DNA from: Pseudomonas sp. DNDY-54
GTDB taxonomy: Bacteria; Pseudomonadota; Gammaproteobacteria; Pseudomonadales; Pseudomonadaceae
Length of the DNA: 64,000 nucleotides
Direction of reading: 5' to 3'
NCBI RefSeq assembly: GCF_019880365.1
Contig: NZ_CP082271.1
Span: 3,720,001 to 3,784,000, forward strand
The position numbers were made by a program, and so were the translations under genes. The notes beneath the pieces were generated by a model. It made no database searches, was not told the DNA's origin, and saw only the letters and a list, made by a program, of their open reading frames with translations. Positions within the stretch are counted from its first letter, which is position 1. The number at the start of each line of letters is the position of its first letter. Shown here piece by piece: positions 1 to 9,218 of the stretch.

Positions 1-205
1 TATCACCCAGGTCGACCTGCCCCGCGGCACCAAGAGCGGCCTGGCGCATGTGATCGAGGTGCTCAAGGATGTAAACGGCATCAGCTTCACGCACTTCAAG
101 CCCAAGGACGTGGTGCGTCATCCGCTGGTACAGCGCATCGTCGAAGCCTATGAGGCCTTCGAAGAGAAACAACCTCAGGCTGGCAATCGAGGCGAAGCCA
201 GGTGA
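1..205 (+). CDS. PhoH-like ATPase (YbeZ), C-terminal end only
   Basis: The frame starting at base 2 is open into the window edge and reads about 67 residues to a TGA at 203-205. The segment DLPRGTKSGL followed by a conserved tail (ISFTHFKPKDVVRHPLVQRI) matches the C-terminus of the PhoH/YbeZ family of cytoplasmic P-loop ATPases linked to RNA metabolism. The nucleotide-binding core lies upstream of the window. The stop overlaps the GTG of ybeY (GTGA), the usual ybeZ-ybeY-ybeX order. Partial only because the window cuts it; nothing suggests a broken gene. Confidence 0.9.
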   Translation, partial: ITQVDLPRGTKSGLAHVIEVLKDVNGISFTHFKPKDVVRHPLVQRIVEAYEAFEEKQPQAGNRGEAR

Positions 206-654
206 TCGAACTCGATGTGCAATGCGCCAGCAATGGCGCGGTGCCTGACCAAGCGGATCTACGACGCTGGTGCGAACTGGGGCTGCGCCAGCGCACCGGG
301 GATTCCGAGCTGACCATCCGCCTGGTCGACGAACCTGAGGGGCGCGAGTTGAATCGCACCTGGCGGCAAAAAGATTACGCCACCAACGTGCTGTCGTTTC
401 CTGCGGACGTTCCTGATGACCTGCTGGACATCCCGCTACTCGGTGACCTGGTGATCTGCGTGCCGGTAGTCGAGCGCGAGGCGGCCGAGCAAGGCAAGGC
501 GCCGCAGGCACACTGGGCGCACTTAGTCATCCACGGCTGCCTGCACCTGCTCGGCTACGATCACATCGATGACGACGAAGCCGAAGAAATGGAAAGCCTC
601 GAGCGTCAACTGCTGGCTGAGCTGGGTCACGCCGACCCCTATGCCACCGAATAG
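202..654 (+). CDS. ybeY: endoribonuclease YbeY, rRNA maturation
   Basis: This 150-residue protein is the single-strand-specific metallo-endoribonuclease that helps process the 16S rRNA 3' end and takes part in 70S quality control. The zinc-binding signature HGCLHLLGYDH lies at residues 111-121, giving His111, His115 and His121 as ligands. Length fits the family. The GTG start at 202 overlaps the stop of the phoH-like gene, so translation is probably coupled. The corC gene follows on the same strand, the common ybeZ-ybeY-ybeX operon that leads into lnt. Confidence 0.95.
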   Translation: MIELDVQCASNGAVPDQADLRRWCELGLRQRTGDSELTIRLVDEPEGRELNRTWRQKDYATNVLSFPADVPDDLLDIPLLGDLVICVPVVEREAAEQGKAPQAHWAHLVIHGCLHLLGYDHIDDDEAEEMESLERQLLAELGHADPYATE

Positions 655-691
655 CCCGAACGGGCAACTGCAAGGACCATTGAGTCAAAAC

Positions 692-1540
692 ATGAGCGAA
701 GACCGATCGAGCAACGGGCAGAAGTCCTGGTTTGGGAAAATCACCCAGGCTTTTGCCCACGAGCCGAAAACCCGAGAGGAGCTGCTGGAAGTCCTGCGCG
801 GCGCCCATCAGAACAAGCTGCTGGACAACGAAGCCCTGGCAATCGTCGAGGGCGCCATTCAAGTGGCAGACCTGCAGGTGCGGGACATCATGGTGCCGCG
901 CTCGCAAGTAATGAGCATCAGGGCGGACCAGTCTCCGAAGGAGTTCCTGCCCTCAATTATCTCTGCGGCGCACTCGCGCTATCCGGTCGTCGGCGACAGC
1001 CTCGACGAGGTGATCGGCGTATTGCTCGCCAAGGACCTGCTGCCGTTGATCTTGCAGGACGAACACCATCCGTTCGACATCAAGGACCTGCTGCGTCCGG
1101 CCACCTTCGTCCCCGAGTCCAAGCGGCTCAACGTGCTGCTTCGCGAGTTCCGCGCCAACCACAGCCACATGGCCATCGTCATAGATGAGTACGGCGGAGT
1201 GGCTGGCCTGGTAACCATCGAAGACGTGCTTGAGCAGATCGTCGGCGACATCGAAGACGAGCATGACATCGAGGAAGACAGCTATATCCGGCCGCTGCCC
1301 AGCGGCGACTTCCTGGTCAAGGCGCTGACACCGATCGACAGCTTCAACGAATTCTTCAATTGCGAGTTTCCCGATGAGGAGTTCGATACCGTGGCAGGGT
1401 TGGTCATGAGCACTTTTGGCCACCTCCCCAAACGCAACGAGGTGACCGAGATCGACGGCTTCCGTTTCCGCGTCCTTAACGCTGACAGCCGCCGCGTGCA
1501 CATGCTGCGCCTGACTCGCACCGAGACCGAAAGCCGCTAG
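692..1540 (+). CDS. corC: CorC/YbeX family CBS-domain protein
   Basis: With the ATG at 692 the product is 282 residues, normal for YbeX/CorC. It has an acidic N-terminal stretch, a pair of CBS domains at roughly residues 65-190 (VRDIMVPRSQV opens the first; MAIVIDEYGGVAGLVTIED is in the second), and a CorC_HlyC transporter-associated domain from about residue 205 on. The family is linked to magnesium and cobalt efflux, and to ribosome maturation in other bacteria; the sequence does not say which applies. The open frame extends upstream to 569, but that part overlaps ybeY and looks like shadow. A TTG at 680 is a possible alternative start. Neither has a well-spaced ribosome site. Confidence 0.9.
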   Translation: MSEDRSSNGQKSWFGKITQAFAHEPKTREELLEVLRGAHQNKLLDNEALAIVEGAIQVADLQVRDIMVPRSQVMSIRADQSPKEFLPSIISAAHSRYPVVGDSLDEVIGVLLAKDLLPLILQDEHHPFDIKDLLRPATFVPESKRLNVLLREFRANHSHMAIVIDEYGGVAGLVTIEDVLEQIVGDIEDEHDIEEDSYIRPLPSGDFLVKALTPIDSFNEFFNCEFPDEEFDTVAGLVMSTFGHLPKRNEVTEIDGFRFRVLNADSRRVHMLRLTRTETESR

Positions 1541-1637
1541 GCGCCCTGCCCGCGCGCCGAAACCTTCGGTAGACTCGCCCGTTTCGTATCCCCCACCGCC
1601 GGTCACCGTACCGGCGGCGGTTCTGCAAGGAATCCCC

Positions 1638-3149
1638 ATGCGCTGGATCACCCGCCCCGGCTGGCCGGGCAACCTGCTGGCGCTTGTCGCTGGCGCCCTG
1701 ACTACCCTATCGCTTGCGCCATTCGACATCTGGCCGCTGGCCCTGCTGTCGATCGGCCTGATTTACCTTGGCCTGCGCGAGCTGCCTGCCAAGCAGGCGG
1801 CCGGTCGTGGCTGGTGCTACGGCTTCGGCCTGTTCGCTTCCGGCGTCAGCTGGGTCTACGTCAGCATTCATGACTTTGGCGCCGCACCGCCCCTCCTCGC
1901 GGGCGCGTTGACGCTGGGTTTCGTTGCCGGTCTGGCGCTGTTCTTCGCCCTGCTGGGATGGCTCTGGTCTCGCTGGTTTCGGCAGATTTCCTCACCTCTG
2001 ATCAACGCCCTGGTCTTTACCGCGCTGTGGCTCGCACTGGATGCACTACGCGGCTGGGTGCTGACCGGCTTCCCCTGGCTCTACGCGGGCTACAGCCAGC
2101 TTGAAGGCCCGCTGGCCGGCCTGGCGCCGCTCGGCGGAGTCTGGTTACTCACCTTCGTGATCGTGCTGACTGCAGCCTTATCAGTCGAGCTGCCTCGCCT
2201 GCTCGCGCACAAGCGCGCGCTGATCGGTTCGTTTGCCCTCTTGGCAGCCTTATGGGTCGGCGCGCTGGGTATCGGTCAGCACGGCTGGACTACCCCCAAG
2301 GGCGAGCCAATCACAGTCGCAGCGATGCAGGGCAACGTCGCCCAAAGCATCAAGTGGGACCCGAAGAAGCTGGAGATGCAGTTGCTGCTGTACCGCGACA
2401 TGACGTTCCGCAGCCGCCCGGTCGATCTGATGGTCTGGCCGGAAACCGCGGTGCCCATCCTGAAGGAGCACGCCGAAGGCTACCTGACGATGATGAGCCG
2501 CTTTGCCAACGAACGGCAGTCCGCACTGATCACTGGCGTGCCCGTACGCCAGCCAAACGCGGAGGGTGAACTGCGTTACTACAACGGCCTGACCACCGCT
2601 GGCGACGCGCAGGGTACTTATCTCAAACAGAAACTGGTGCCCTTCGGTGAGTACGTTCCCTTGCAGGATGTGCTGCGTGGTCTGATCGCTTTCTTTGATC
2701 TACCCATGTCGGATTTTGCCCGAGGCGCGCCGGACCAGGTGTTGCTCCAGGCGAAGGGTTATCAGATTGCGCCGTTTATCTGCTACGAGGTGGTCTACCC
2801 AGAGTTTGCAGCCAGCCTCTCGGCGCAGAGCGATATGTTGCTCACCGTCAGTAACGACGCCTGGTTCGGCCATTCCATTGGGCCTTTGCAGCACCTGCAG
2901 ATGGCGCAAATGCGAGCGCTCGAAGCCGGACGCTGGATGGTTCGCGCGACCAACAACGGGGTAACCGTGCTGATCGATCCGCAGGGCCGTATCGTCGAGC
3001 AGATTCCAGCCTTCGAGGAGGCGGTGCTCTACGGCGAGGTCACCCCAATGCAAGGGCTAACGCCGTACCTGCAATGGCGCTCGTGGCCGCTGATCGTACT
3101 CTGCGTGCTCCTGCTCGGCTGGGGCCTGATTCGCCGCCGGTCGGCCTGA
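1638..3149 (+). CDS. lnt: apolipoprotein N-acyltransferase Lnt
   Basis: This 503-residue inner-membrane enzyme adds the third acyl chain to the N-terminal cysteine of lipoproteins, the last step before Lol sorting. About the first 215 residues hold several hydrophobic spans, followed by a periplasmic nitrilase-type domain. The catalytic triad is visible: Glu269 in MVWPETAVP, a lysine in YLKQKLVPFGEY (330/332), and Cys382 in FICYEVVYPE. A last membrane span closes the protein. AAGGAATCCCC precedes the ATG. It follows corC by about 100 bases. Several lipoproteins in this window (LptE, RlpA, the MORN-peptidase) would be its substrates. Confidence 0.95.
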   Translation: MRWITRPGWPGNLLALVAGALTTLSLAPFDIWPLALLSIGLIYLGLRELPAKQAAGRGWCYGFGLFASGVSWVYVSIHDFGAAPPLLAGALTLGFVAGLALFFALLGWLWSRWFRQISSPLINALVFTALWLALDALRGWVLTGFPWLYAGYSQLEGPLAGLAPLGGVWLLTFVIVLTAALSVELPRLLAHKRALIGSFALLAALWVGALGIGQHGWTTPKGEPITVAAMQGNVAQSIKWDPKKLEMQLLLYRDMTFRSRPVDLMVWPETAVPILKEHAEGYLTMMSRFANERQSALITGVPVRQPNAEGELRYYNGLTTAGDAQGTYLKQKLVPFGEYVPLQDVLRGLIAFFDLPMSDFARGAPDQVLLQAKGYQIAPFICYEVVYPEFAASLSAQSDMLLTVSNDAWFGHSIGPLQHLQMAQMRALEAGRWMVRATNNGVTVLIDPQGRIVEQIPAFEEAVLYGEVTPMQGLTPYLQWRSWPLIVLCVLLLGWGLIRRRSA

Positions 3150-3183
3150 CCCGCCCGATCTGAGCCGAGCGGCCCTTCACCCG

Positions 3184-3957
3184 TCACTCGGCGTCATCGC
3201 CATATAAGAGCGGATACACCAGCATGCCGACCGCTTCGTTGAGCAGCATGCCGTTCTGCCACACCGCTTTCGCCTCCGGCAGCCAGCCGCCGAAAGGCCG
3301 CCCGTGGGGCACTCCGAGGAATCCCACGGGAGCCGCGACCACCTCGAGGCCGGCTTGCTCAAAACACCACCGTGACCGCGGCATATGCGACGCCGAGGTC
3401 ACCAGAACGATCCGTTGAATGCCTGCCGCCTTGAGCATCTCAGCGCTGTACAGCGCGTTCTCCCAGGTGGTCCGGCTACGCTCCTCTAGCCACTGGGTTG
3501 GTGTAGCGAAATCACGCTGCAGCGCCTCCGCTGCCAGAAGGGCCTCGCTCGGCGGCTCGCCGTAGTGCAGCCCACCGCTGGTGAGGATCGGCAGGCCAGA
3601 GGCCTTCGCCAGCCGCGACGCATAGCGCAACCGTTCGAGAGCAATATGACTGGGTTGATCCGAACCCCAGGCAGGGTCGGCCTGCTCGCGTCCGGCACCG
3701 AGCACCACGATGGCCTGCGACCGTTGCTTCAGACCGCTCCATTCCGAGCGATCAAGCGCCACCTCGCTTTCGAGTATTCGCGCCGCCCATTCGACGGTCA
3801 CCGGGAGGCTCATCAGCCACAGCCCACCAACCCCCAACACGAAGCAGAGTGCGGCCAGCCGTGGCGCGCGCCGCCGCAGCCACCAGCCGGCGAGCAACAG
3901 CAGCAACAGGCCACCGGGCGGTAGCAGCAATTGTTTAAAGAAGTAGCGAATCGGCAT
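3184..3957 (-). CDS. YdcF/ElyC family (DUF218) membrane protein
   Basis: A 257-residue protein with two N-terminal hydrophobic segments (about residues 8-26 and 34-52) and a DUF218 domain beginning at QAIVVLGAGRE and continuing through TTWENALYSAEML and IVLVTSASHMPRS. The family includes E. coli ElyC and SanA, which affect envelope integrity and lipid-carrier use in peptidoglycan or ECA assembly, and YdcF, which binds S-adenosylmethionine. The specific role here cannot be read from sequence. It converges on lnt with a 34-base gap and has its own transcription direction. Confidence 0.85.
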   Translation of the reverse strand: MPIRYFFKQLLLPPGGLLLLLLAGWWLRRRAPRLAALCFVLGVGGLWLMSLPVTVEWAARILESEVALDRSEWSGLKQRSQAIVVLGAGREQADPAWGSDQPSHIALERLRYASRLAKASGLPILTSGGLHYGEPPSEALLAAEALQRDFATPTQWLEERSRTTWENALYSAEMLKAAGIQRIVLVTSASHMPRSRWCFEQAGLEVVAAPVGFLGVPHGRPFGGWLPEAKAVWQNGMLLNEAVGMLVYPLLYGDDAE

Positions 3958-4028
3958 GTGCAGCTCCGGTAGGTCGGTCGCTGCACTTTACCTTCCAGGG
4001 CGTCCGTTTGTCGGCAGGCTGGACGCCG

Positions 4029-4487
4029 TCAATGCTTTGGGTAGGTATGCAATCGCTGCCTCGCACGGAGCAGCTGCGAGCCGCAGGCCGAACAGGCCAC
4101 CGGCCCAGCGCCCTCGGGCCAGGTCACACTGGCGCCACAGAGCGCACAGTTCATGGCTCGCTGGACTGACAACGGAGCCTGCCTGCCCCGCTTACCCGGA
4201 TGGTGGCGCAGCACATTGCGCAAGGCTGGACGCGTCGCCTGACGCACCAGCTGCGCCTGCTCCTCCGCCGCGGCGTGCCAGCCGGACAGCCATTGGGCGT
4301 CCTGTTGCAGATAGGCGCGTATCAAGTCGAACTCCGCAGGCGTCAGTCCGCCGACCTCCAGCTCCGTCGTCACGCTAGCGCTATCACTATCGCCCGCCGT
4401 CCGCTCTGCCTCCTCCAACGCCACTGTCAGCCGCTGCAGCACGCGTCCGTACAGATTGCCCTCGTCTACTTGGCGCTCTCTACCCAT
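4029..4487 (-). CDS. zinc-ribbon protein, DUF1451/YbeL family
   Basis: A 152-residue cytoplasmic protein with a helical, glutamate-rich N-terminal half and a C-terminal zinc ribbon. The ribbon has two CxxC knuckles, Cys114/Cys117 and Cys132/Cys135. This layout matches the DUF1451 (YbeL) family, which sits beside leuS in many gammaproteobacteria, as it does here in divergent orientation. No biochemical role is established for the family as far as I know. The ATG at 4487 is about 257 bases from the leuS start, so the two share a promoter region. Confidence 0.8.
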   Translation of the reverse strand: MGRERQVDEGNLYGRVLQRLTVALEEAERTAGDSDSASVTTELEVGGLTPAEFDLIRAYLQQDAQWLSGWHAAAEEQAQLVRQATRPALRNVLRHHPGKRGRQAPLSVQRAMNCALCGASVTWPEGAGPVACSACGSQLLRARQRLHTYPKH

Positions 4488-4743
4488 TGGTTCACCTCAC
4501 ATTCGTCCCGCCCCCTGTACAAGCGTAGCTCACACGCGAACGACGACGATGCTGTCGACAAACGGGGCGCATAACGCTGGTAAATCAGGTTTCCCTCGGT
4601 CGCGGGGGGTCATGTATGCTACGGCGCTTCCATGCTTTCGCATCCAGCCCGTTGCGCCGCCGTCTTCGCCAGGTCTCCACCGGCGTTTCCGCAGCCAGTC
4701 GCCGCTTCGCGAACAGCCAGCCCCCATTCCAACGCCAGTAGCC

Positions 4744-7350
4744 ATGCACGAACAGTATCAGCCCCGCGAAATCGAAGCCGCCGCGCAGTCCCACTGGGAC
4801 GCGCAGAAATCCTTTGAAGTAAGCGAACAGCCAGGCAAGGACACCTTCTATTGCCTGTCGATGTTCCCCTACCCCAGCGGCAAGCTGCACATGGGCCACG
4901 TGCGCAACTACACCATTGGCGACGTCATTGCGCGCTATCAGCGCATGCAGGGCAAGAACGTGCTGCAGCCCATGGGCTGGGACGCGTTCGGCATGCCGGC
5001 GGAAAACGCCGCAATGAAAAACAAGGTCGCGCCGGCCAAGTGGACCTACGAAAACATCGACTACATGCGCACCCAGCTACAAAGCCTGGGCCTGGCAGTC
5101 GACTGGACGCGCGAGGTCACCACCTGCAAACCTGACTACTACCGTTGGGAACAGTGGCTATTCACCCGCCTATACGAAAAGGGCGTGATCTACCGCAAGA
5201 ACGGCACCGTGAACTGGGACCCGGTCGATCAAACCGTGCTGGCCAACGAGCAGGTCATCGACGGCCGCGGCTGGCGTTCCGGTGCGCTGATCGAGAAGCG
5301 CGAAATCCCGATGTACTACTTCAAGATCACCGCCTACGCGGATGAGCTGCTGGAGAGTCTGGACGAACTGGATGGCTGGCCCGAACAGGTCAAGACCATG
5401 CAGCGCAACTGGATCGGCAAGTCGCGCGGGATGGAAATCAGCTTCCCTTACGATGTCGCCAGCATCGGTAGCGAAGGCGTGATGAAGGTGTTCACCACTC
5501 GCCCCGATACGCTAATGGGCGCGACCTATGTCGCCGTGGCGGCCGAACATCCCCTGGCCACGCTCGCCGCTCAAAACAATCCCGAGCTGCAGGCCTTCAT
5601 TGACGAATGCAAGCGTGGCGGCGTGGCCGAAGCCGATATCGCCACCCAGGAAAAGAAAGGTCTTTCTACCCCCTTGCGTGTCGAGCATCCACTGACCGGT
5701 GAGCTATTGCCGGTGTGGGTCGCCAACTACGTACTGATGAATTACGGTGAAGGCGCCGTGATGGCGGTGCCCGCCCACGACGAGCGCGATTTTGCTTTTG
5801 CCAGCAAATACGAACTGCCAATCAAGCCGGTAGTCCGTACCAGCGCCGGCGACCAGACGCCAGCGCCTTGGAACGACGCCTACGGCGAACACGGCGAGCT
5901 GATCAATTCCGGTGAGTTTGACGGGCTGGACTTCGATGGCGCGTTCGACGCCATGGAAGCGGCCTTGCAAAGAAAAGGTCTCGGCCAGGCCCGCACCCAG
6001 TTCCGCCTGCGCGACTGGGGCATCAGCCGGCAGCGCTACTGGGGTTGCCCGATTCCGATCATTCACTGCGAAAGCTGCGGCGACGTACCGGTGCCAGAAG
6101 ACCAGTTGCCGGTGGTCCTACCCGAAGACGTCGTCCCGGACGGTGCGGGCTCGCCACTGGCGCGCATGCCGGAATTCTATGACTGCAGCTGCCCCAAATG
6201 TGGCGCCGCAGCCAAGCGTGAAACCGACACCATGGACACCTTTGTCGAGTCGTCCTGGTACTTCGCCCGTTACGCTTCGCCCCATTACGACCAGGGCATG
6301 GTTGACCCAGCAGCTGCCAACCACTGGTTGCCGGTGGACCAGTACATCGGCGGTATTGAACACGCCATTCTGCACCTGCTTTACGCACGCTTCTTCCACA
6401 AGCTGATGCGCGACGAAGGGTTGGTCAGCTCCAATGAGCCATTCAAGAATCTGCTGACCCAGGGCATGGTTATCGCTGACACCTACTACCGCACCCTGGA
6501 GAACGGTGGCAAAGACTGGTTCAACCCGGCCGACGTCGTCGTCGAGCGCGATGCCAAAGCCAAAGTGATCGGCGCCAAGCTCGCCAGTGACGGGTTGCCG
6601 GTCGAAATCGGCGGCACCGAGAAGATGTCCAAGTCGAAGAACAACGGCGTCGATCCGCAAGCGATGATTGATACTTACGGCGCCGACACCTGCCGCCTGT
6701 TCATGATGTTCGCCTCGCCGCCGGACATGAGCCTCGAATGGTCCGACTCTGGCGTTGAGGGCGCGAGCCGTTTCCTGCGCCGTGTCTGGCGCCTGGCACA
6801 TGCCCATGTGAGTGCCGGCGCGGTCGGCCAGCTGGATCTGGCCAGCCTTGATGACGAGCAGAAAACCGTACGCCGCGCGATTCACTTGGCCATCAAACAG
6901 GCCAGCCAGGATGTCGGCCAGCACCACAAGTTCAACACCGCCATCGCCCAGGTGATGACGCTGATGAACGTGCTGGAGAAGGCCGCCAATACACGGGATA
7001 TAGACCGCGCCCTTCTTCAGGAAGGGCTGGAAACTGTTGCCCTGCTCCTTGCGCCGATAACGCCGCATATTTGCCACGTGCTCTGGAACCACCTGGGCCG
7101 CGACGGCGCGATCATCGATGCACGCTGGCCAACCGTGGACGAGACGGCGCTGGTTCAAGACAGCTTGACCCTAGTGGTGCAGGTCAACGGCAAGCTGCGC
7201 GGACAAATCGAAGTGCCTGCCAACGCTTCGCGCGAAGCCGTTGAAGCCAGCGCACGTGCAAACGAGAACGTGGTGCGCTTCACCGAAGGCCTGACGATCC
7301 GCAAGGTCATCGTGGTGCCCGGCAAACTGGTCAATATCGTCGCTAACTGA
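4744..7350 (+). CDS. leuS: leucyl-tRNA synthetase
   Basis: Class I aminoacyl-tRNA synthetase of 868 residues that charges tRNA-Leu. The HIGH-type motif is in YPSGKLHMGHVRNYT near residue 45, and the second signature is EKMSKSKNNG. Between them is the large editing (CP1) domain with the conserved threonine-rich stretch (FTTRPDTLMGATY). The frame is open upstream to 4456, but the family starts at MHEQYQP, encoded from ATG 4744. No strong ribosome site precedes it. The lptE and holA genes follow on the same strand, a conserved arrangement. Confidence 0.97.
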   Translation: MHEQYQPREIEAAAQSHWDAQKSFEVSEQPGKDTFYCLSMFPYPSGKLHMGHVRNYTIGDVIARYQRMQGKNVLQPMGWDAFGMPAENAAMKNKVAPAKWTYENIDYMRTQLQSLGLAVDWTREVTTCKPDYYRWEQWLFTRLYEKGVIYRKNGTVNWDPVDQTVLANEQVIDGRGWRSGALIEKREIPMYYFKITAYADELLESLDELDGWPEQVKTMQRNWIGKSRGMEISFPYDVASIGSEGVMKVFTTRPDTLMGATYVAVAAEHPLATLAAQNNPELQAFIDECKRGGVAEADIATQEKKGLSTPLRVEHPLTGELLPVWVANYVLMNYGEGAVMAVPAHDERDFAFASKYELPIKPVVRTSAGDQTPAPWNDAYGEHGELINSGEFDGLDFDGAFDAMEAALQRKGLGQARTQFRLRDWGISRQRYWGCPIPIIHCESCGDVPVPEDQLPVVLPEDVVPDGAGSPLARMPEFYDCSCPKCGAAAKRETDTMDTFVESSWYFARYASPHYDQGMVDPAAANHWLPVDQYIGGIEHAILHLLYARFFHKLMRDEGLVSSNEPFKNLLTQGMVIADTYYRTLENGGKDWFNPADVVVERDAKAKVIGAKLASDGLPVEIGGTEKMSKSKNNGVDPQAMIDTYGADTCRLFMMFASPPDMSLEWSDSGVEGASRFLRRVWRLAHAHVSAGAVGQLDLASLDDEQKTVRRAIHLAIKQASQDVGQHHKFNTAIAQVMTLMNVLEKAANTRDIDRALLQEGLETVALLLAPITPHICHVLWNHLGRDGAIIDARWPTVDETALVQDSLTLVVQVNGKLRGQIEVPANASREAVEASARANENVVRFTEGLTIRKVIVVPGKLVNIVAN

Positions 7351-7394
7351 TTCGCCTTGGCGCGGCGCGCCAAGGCTGGCAAGGGGATAACAAG

Positions 7395-8000
7395 ATGATC
7401 AAACGCAATCTCGTGGTGGCCGGTTTGGCCCTGCTGCTGAGCGCCTGCGGCTTTCAGCTGCGCGGCACGGGCGAAACCAGCTTCGCCCTCGAAGAAATCA
7501 ACCTTCAGGCGCGCAACAGCTATGGCGAGACCGCCCAGCAACTCGAGGAACTGCTCAAGGACAACGGCGTACGCGTCTATTCAGGCGCCCGCTATACGCT
7601 CAATCTGGTGAGCGAGCAGAATCGTCAGCGCACCGCCAGCTACACCACTTCGGCACGCAGTGCTGAATACGAGCTGACCACCGTACTCGACTATCAATTC
7701 CGCGGCCCTGAGAACACCGTGCTGCTGGAAGACGGCGTTGAGGTGCAGAAAGTCTACGTACATGACAGCAGCAACCTCATCGGTTCCGACCAGGAAGCCG
7801 GCCAGCTGCGCCAGGAAATGCGCCGTGAAGTCCTGCAGCAATTGAGCATGCGAATCCGCGGCATTACCCCTGCACAGCTCGACCAACTGCAACAGACGGC
7901 CGAAGCGAGGAAGCGCGCCGAAGCCGAGGCCATCGAAGCGCAGATGCGGGAGCAGAGCCAGCGGCCGCTGCAGTCGCCGATCGAACTGCCGATCCAGTGA
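7395..8000 (+). CDS. lptE: LPS-assembly lipoprotein LptE
   Basis: A 201-residue outer-membrane lipoprotein that plugs the LptD barrel and helps deliver lipopolysaccharide to the cell surface. The signal peptide ends in a lipobox, LLSAC, with Cys18 as the lipidated residue, followed by GFQLRG, typical of LptE. The C-terminal tail is glutamate- and glutamine-rich and probably flexible. AAGGGG lies upstream of the ATG. The gene sits 44 bases after leuS and 37 bases before holA, the usual order. Confidence 0.92.
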   Translation: MIKRNLVVAGLALLLSACGFQLRGTGETSFALEEINLQARNSYGETAQQLEELLKDNGVRVYSGARYTLNLVSEQNRQRTASYTTSARSAEYELTTVLDYQFRGPENTVLLEDGVEVQKVYVHDSSNLIGSDQEAGQLRQEMRREVLQQLSMRIRGITPAQLDQLQQTAEARKRAEAEAIEAQMREQSQRPLQSPIELPIQ

Positions 8001-8004
8001 TGTT

Positions 8005-8026
8005 GGTAGCCACGTCTGTGGCTGCC
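8005..8026 (+). other. intercistronic hairpin between lptE and holA
   Basis: GGTAGCCAC (8005-8013) pairs with GTGGCTGCC (8018-8026) across a four-base loop GTCT. One of the nine pairs is a G-U wobble in RNA. No T-run follows, so it is not a standard terminator. It sits 11 bases before the holA ATG and could affect mRNA processing or holA translation. Confidence 0.5.
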
Positions 8027-8037
8027 GTATAAAGCCC

Positions 8038-9066
8038 ATGAAGCTGCCCCCCGCCCAACTCGCCAAGCACCTGCAAGGCTCACTCGCACCGGTCTATGTG
8101 GTGAGCGGGGACGAGCATCTGCTCTGCCAGGAAGCCTGCGACGCGATCCGAGGCGCCTGCCGCCAGCAAGGCTTTAATGAGCGTCAGGTGCTTAGCGTCG
8201 AGACCGGTTTCGACTGGGGGCAACTGATCGAGGCCGGTGCCAGTCTCTCGCTGTTCGCCGAGAAGCGCCTGCTGGAGCTTCGCATCCCGAACGGCAAGCC
8301 CGGAGACAAGGGTGCCGCTGCGCTAATGGACTACCTTGCGCGGCCCGCCGAAGACACGGTCTTGCTGATCAGCCTGCCCAAGCTCGACGGTAATACGCAA
8401 AAGACCAAATGGGCCAAGGCGCTGATCGACGGCAAGCAGGTACAGTTTCTGCAGATCTGGCCGGTGGATGCGCAGCAGTTGCCGCAGTGGATTCGTCAGC
8501 GCCTGTCTGGGGCCGGGCTGGCAGCCGATCAGGAAGCCGTGGAGCTGATTGCTGCACGCGTCGAGGGCAATCTGCTTGCCGCCGCCCAGGAAATTGAGAA
8601 ACTCAAACTGCTGGCCGACGGCGGGCAGGTGACCGCCGCTACCGTACAGGCCGCGGTAGCCGACAGCGCTCGCTATGATGTTTTCGGATTGATTGATGCA
8701 GCGCTGCTAGGCCAGCCCGAGCACATTCTGCAAATGCTGGCTGGCCTGCGCGGCGAGGGCGTCGAAGCACCGGTCATTTTGTGGGCAGTAGCGCGTGAGA
8801 TTCGCCAGCTAGCCAACATCTCGCAACAGTACAGCCAGGGCACACCGCTCGACCGCGCCTTCAGCCAGGCACGCCCACCGGTATGGGACAAGCGCAAGCC
8901 CCTCGTCAGCAAGGCGCTGCAGCGCCACGATGCGACGGGATGGCAACGCCTGCTAATGGATGCACAGCACATCGACGAGCAAATTAAAGGACAGGCGGAG
9001 GGCGACCCCTGGGCCGGGTTGACGGATCTTTGCCTTCAGCTGAGCGGACGAAGGGTCCAGCTGTAG
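8038..9066 (+). CDS. holA: DNA polymerase III subunit delta
   Basis: A 342-residue clamp-loader subunit that opens the beta sliding clamp during replication. The start MKLPPAQLAKHL, the stretch PVYVVSGDEHLL, and the AAA+-like N-terminal region followed by a helical collar domain (DVFGLIDAALLG onward) match HolA. Length is normal for the family. The ATG at 8038 has only a weak AAAG upstream, so expression may depend on read-through or coupling from lptE. The gene after it, arfA, has its own likely promoter. Confidence 0.93.
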   Translation: MKLPPAQLAKHLQGSLAPVYVVSGDEHLLCQEACDAIRGACRQQGFNERQVLSVETGFDWGQLIEAGASLSLFAEKRLLELRIPNGKPGDKGAAALMDYLARPAEDTVLLISLPKLDGNTQKTKWAKALIDGKQVQFLQIWPVDAQQLPQWIRQRLSGAGLAADQEAVELIAARVEGNLLAAAQEIEKLKLLADGGQVTAATVQAAVADSARYDVFGLIDAALLGQPEHILQMLAGLRGEGVEAPVILWAVAREIRQLANISQQYSQGTPLDRAFSQARPPVWDKRKPLVSKALQRHDATGWQRLLMDAQHIDEQIKGQAEGDPWAGLTDLCLQLSGRRVQL

Positions 9067-9156
9067 CTGCAACGCCAGATTTGCGCAGCCCCTGTCGCAT
9101 CGATATTTCCACGCGCTCTCAACGCACCATTGACGCTCACCATCCGCCTATGGGTC

Positions 9157-9184
9157 TGGACATTTTTTGTACAGCCTCTAAGAT
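9157..9184 (+). promoter_or_regulatory. likely sigma-70 promoter of arfA
   Basis: TGGACA at 9157-9162 and TAAGAT at 9179-9184 are separated by 16 bases that include a run of six T. This gives a plausible -35/-10 pair about 35 bases before the arfA start. The call rests on sequence match alone. Confidence 0.45.
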
Positions 9185-9218
9185 GCCCTCGCCAGATCAG
9201 AGACAACCAAGAGGGCAG

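Noticed and set aside
1596..1617. Hairpin CCGCCGGT/ACCGGCGG between corC and lnt, considered as a terminator
   Set aside because: The stem is real but no T-run follows, and the lnt ribosome site comes right after; read-through is more likely.
4621..4743. leuS leader checked for a T-box or a leucine-rich leader peptide
   Set aside because: No T-box sequence, no run of leucine codons and no paired attenuator stems were found.
6118..7158. 346-residue open frame antisense to leuS
   Set aside because: Shadow frame in GC-rich DNA opposite a well-conserved gene; no motif or ribosome site seen.
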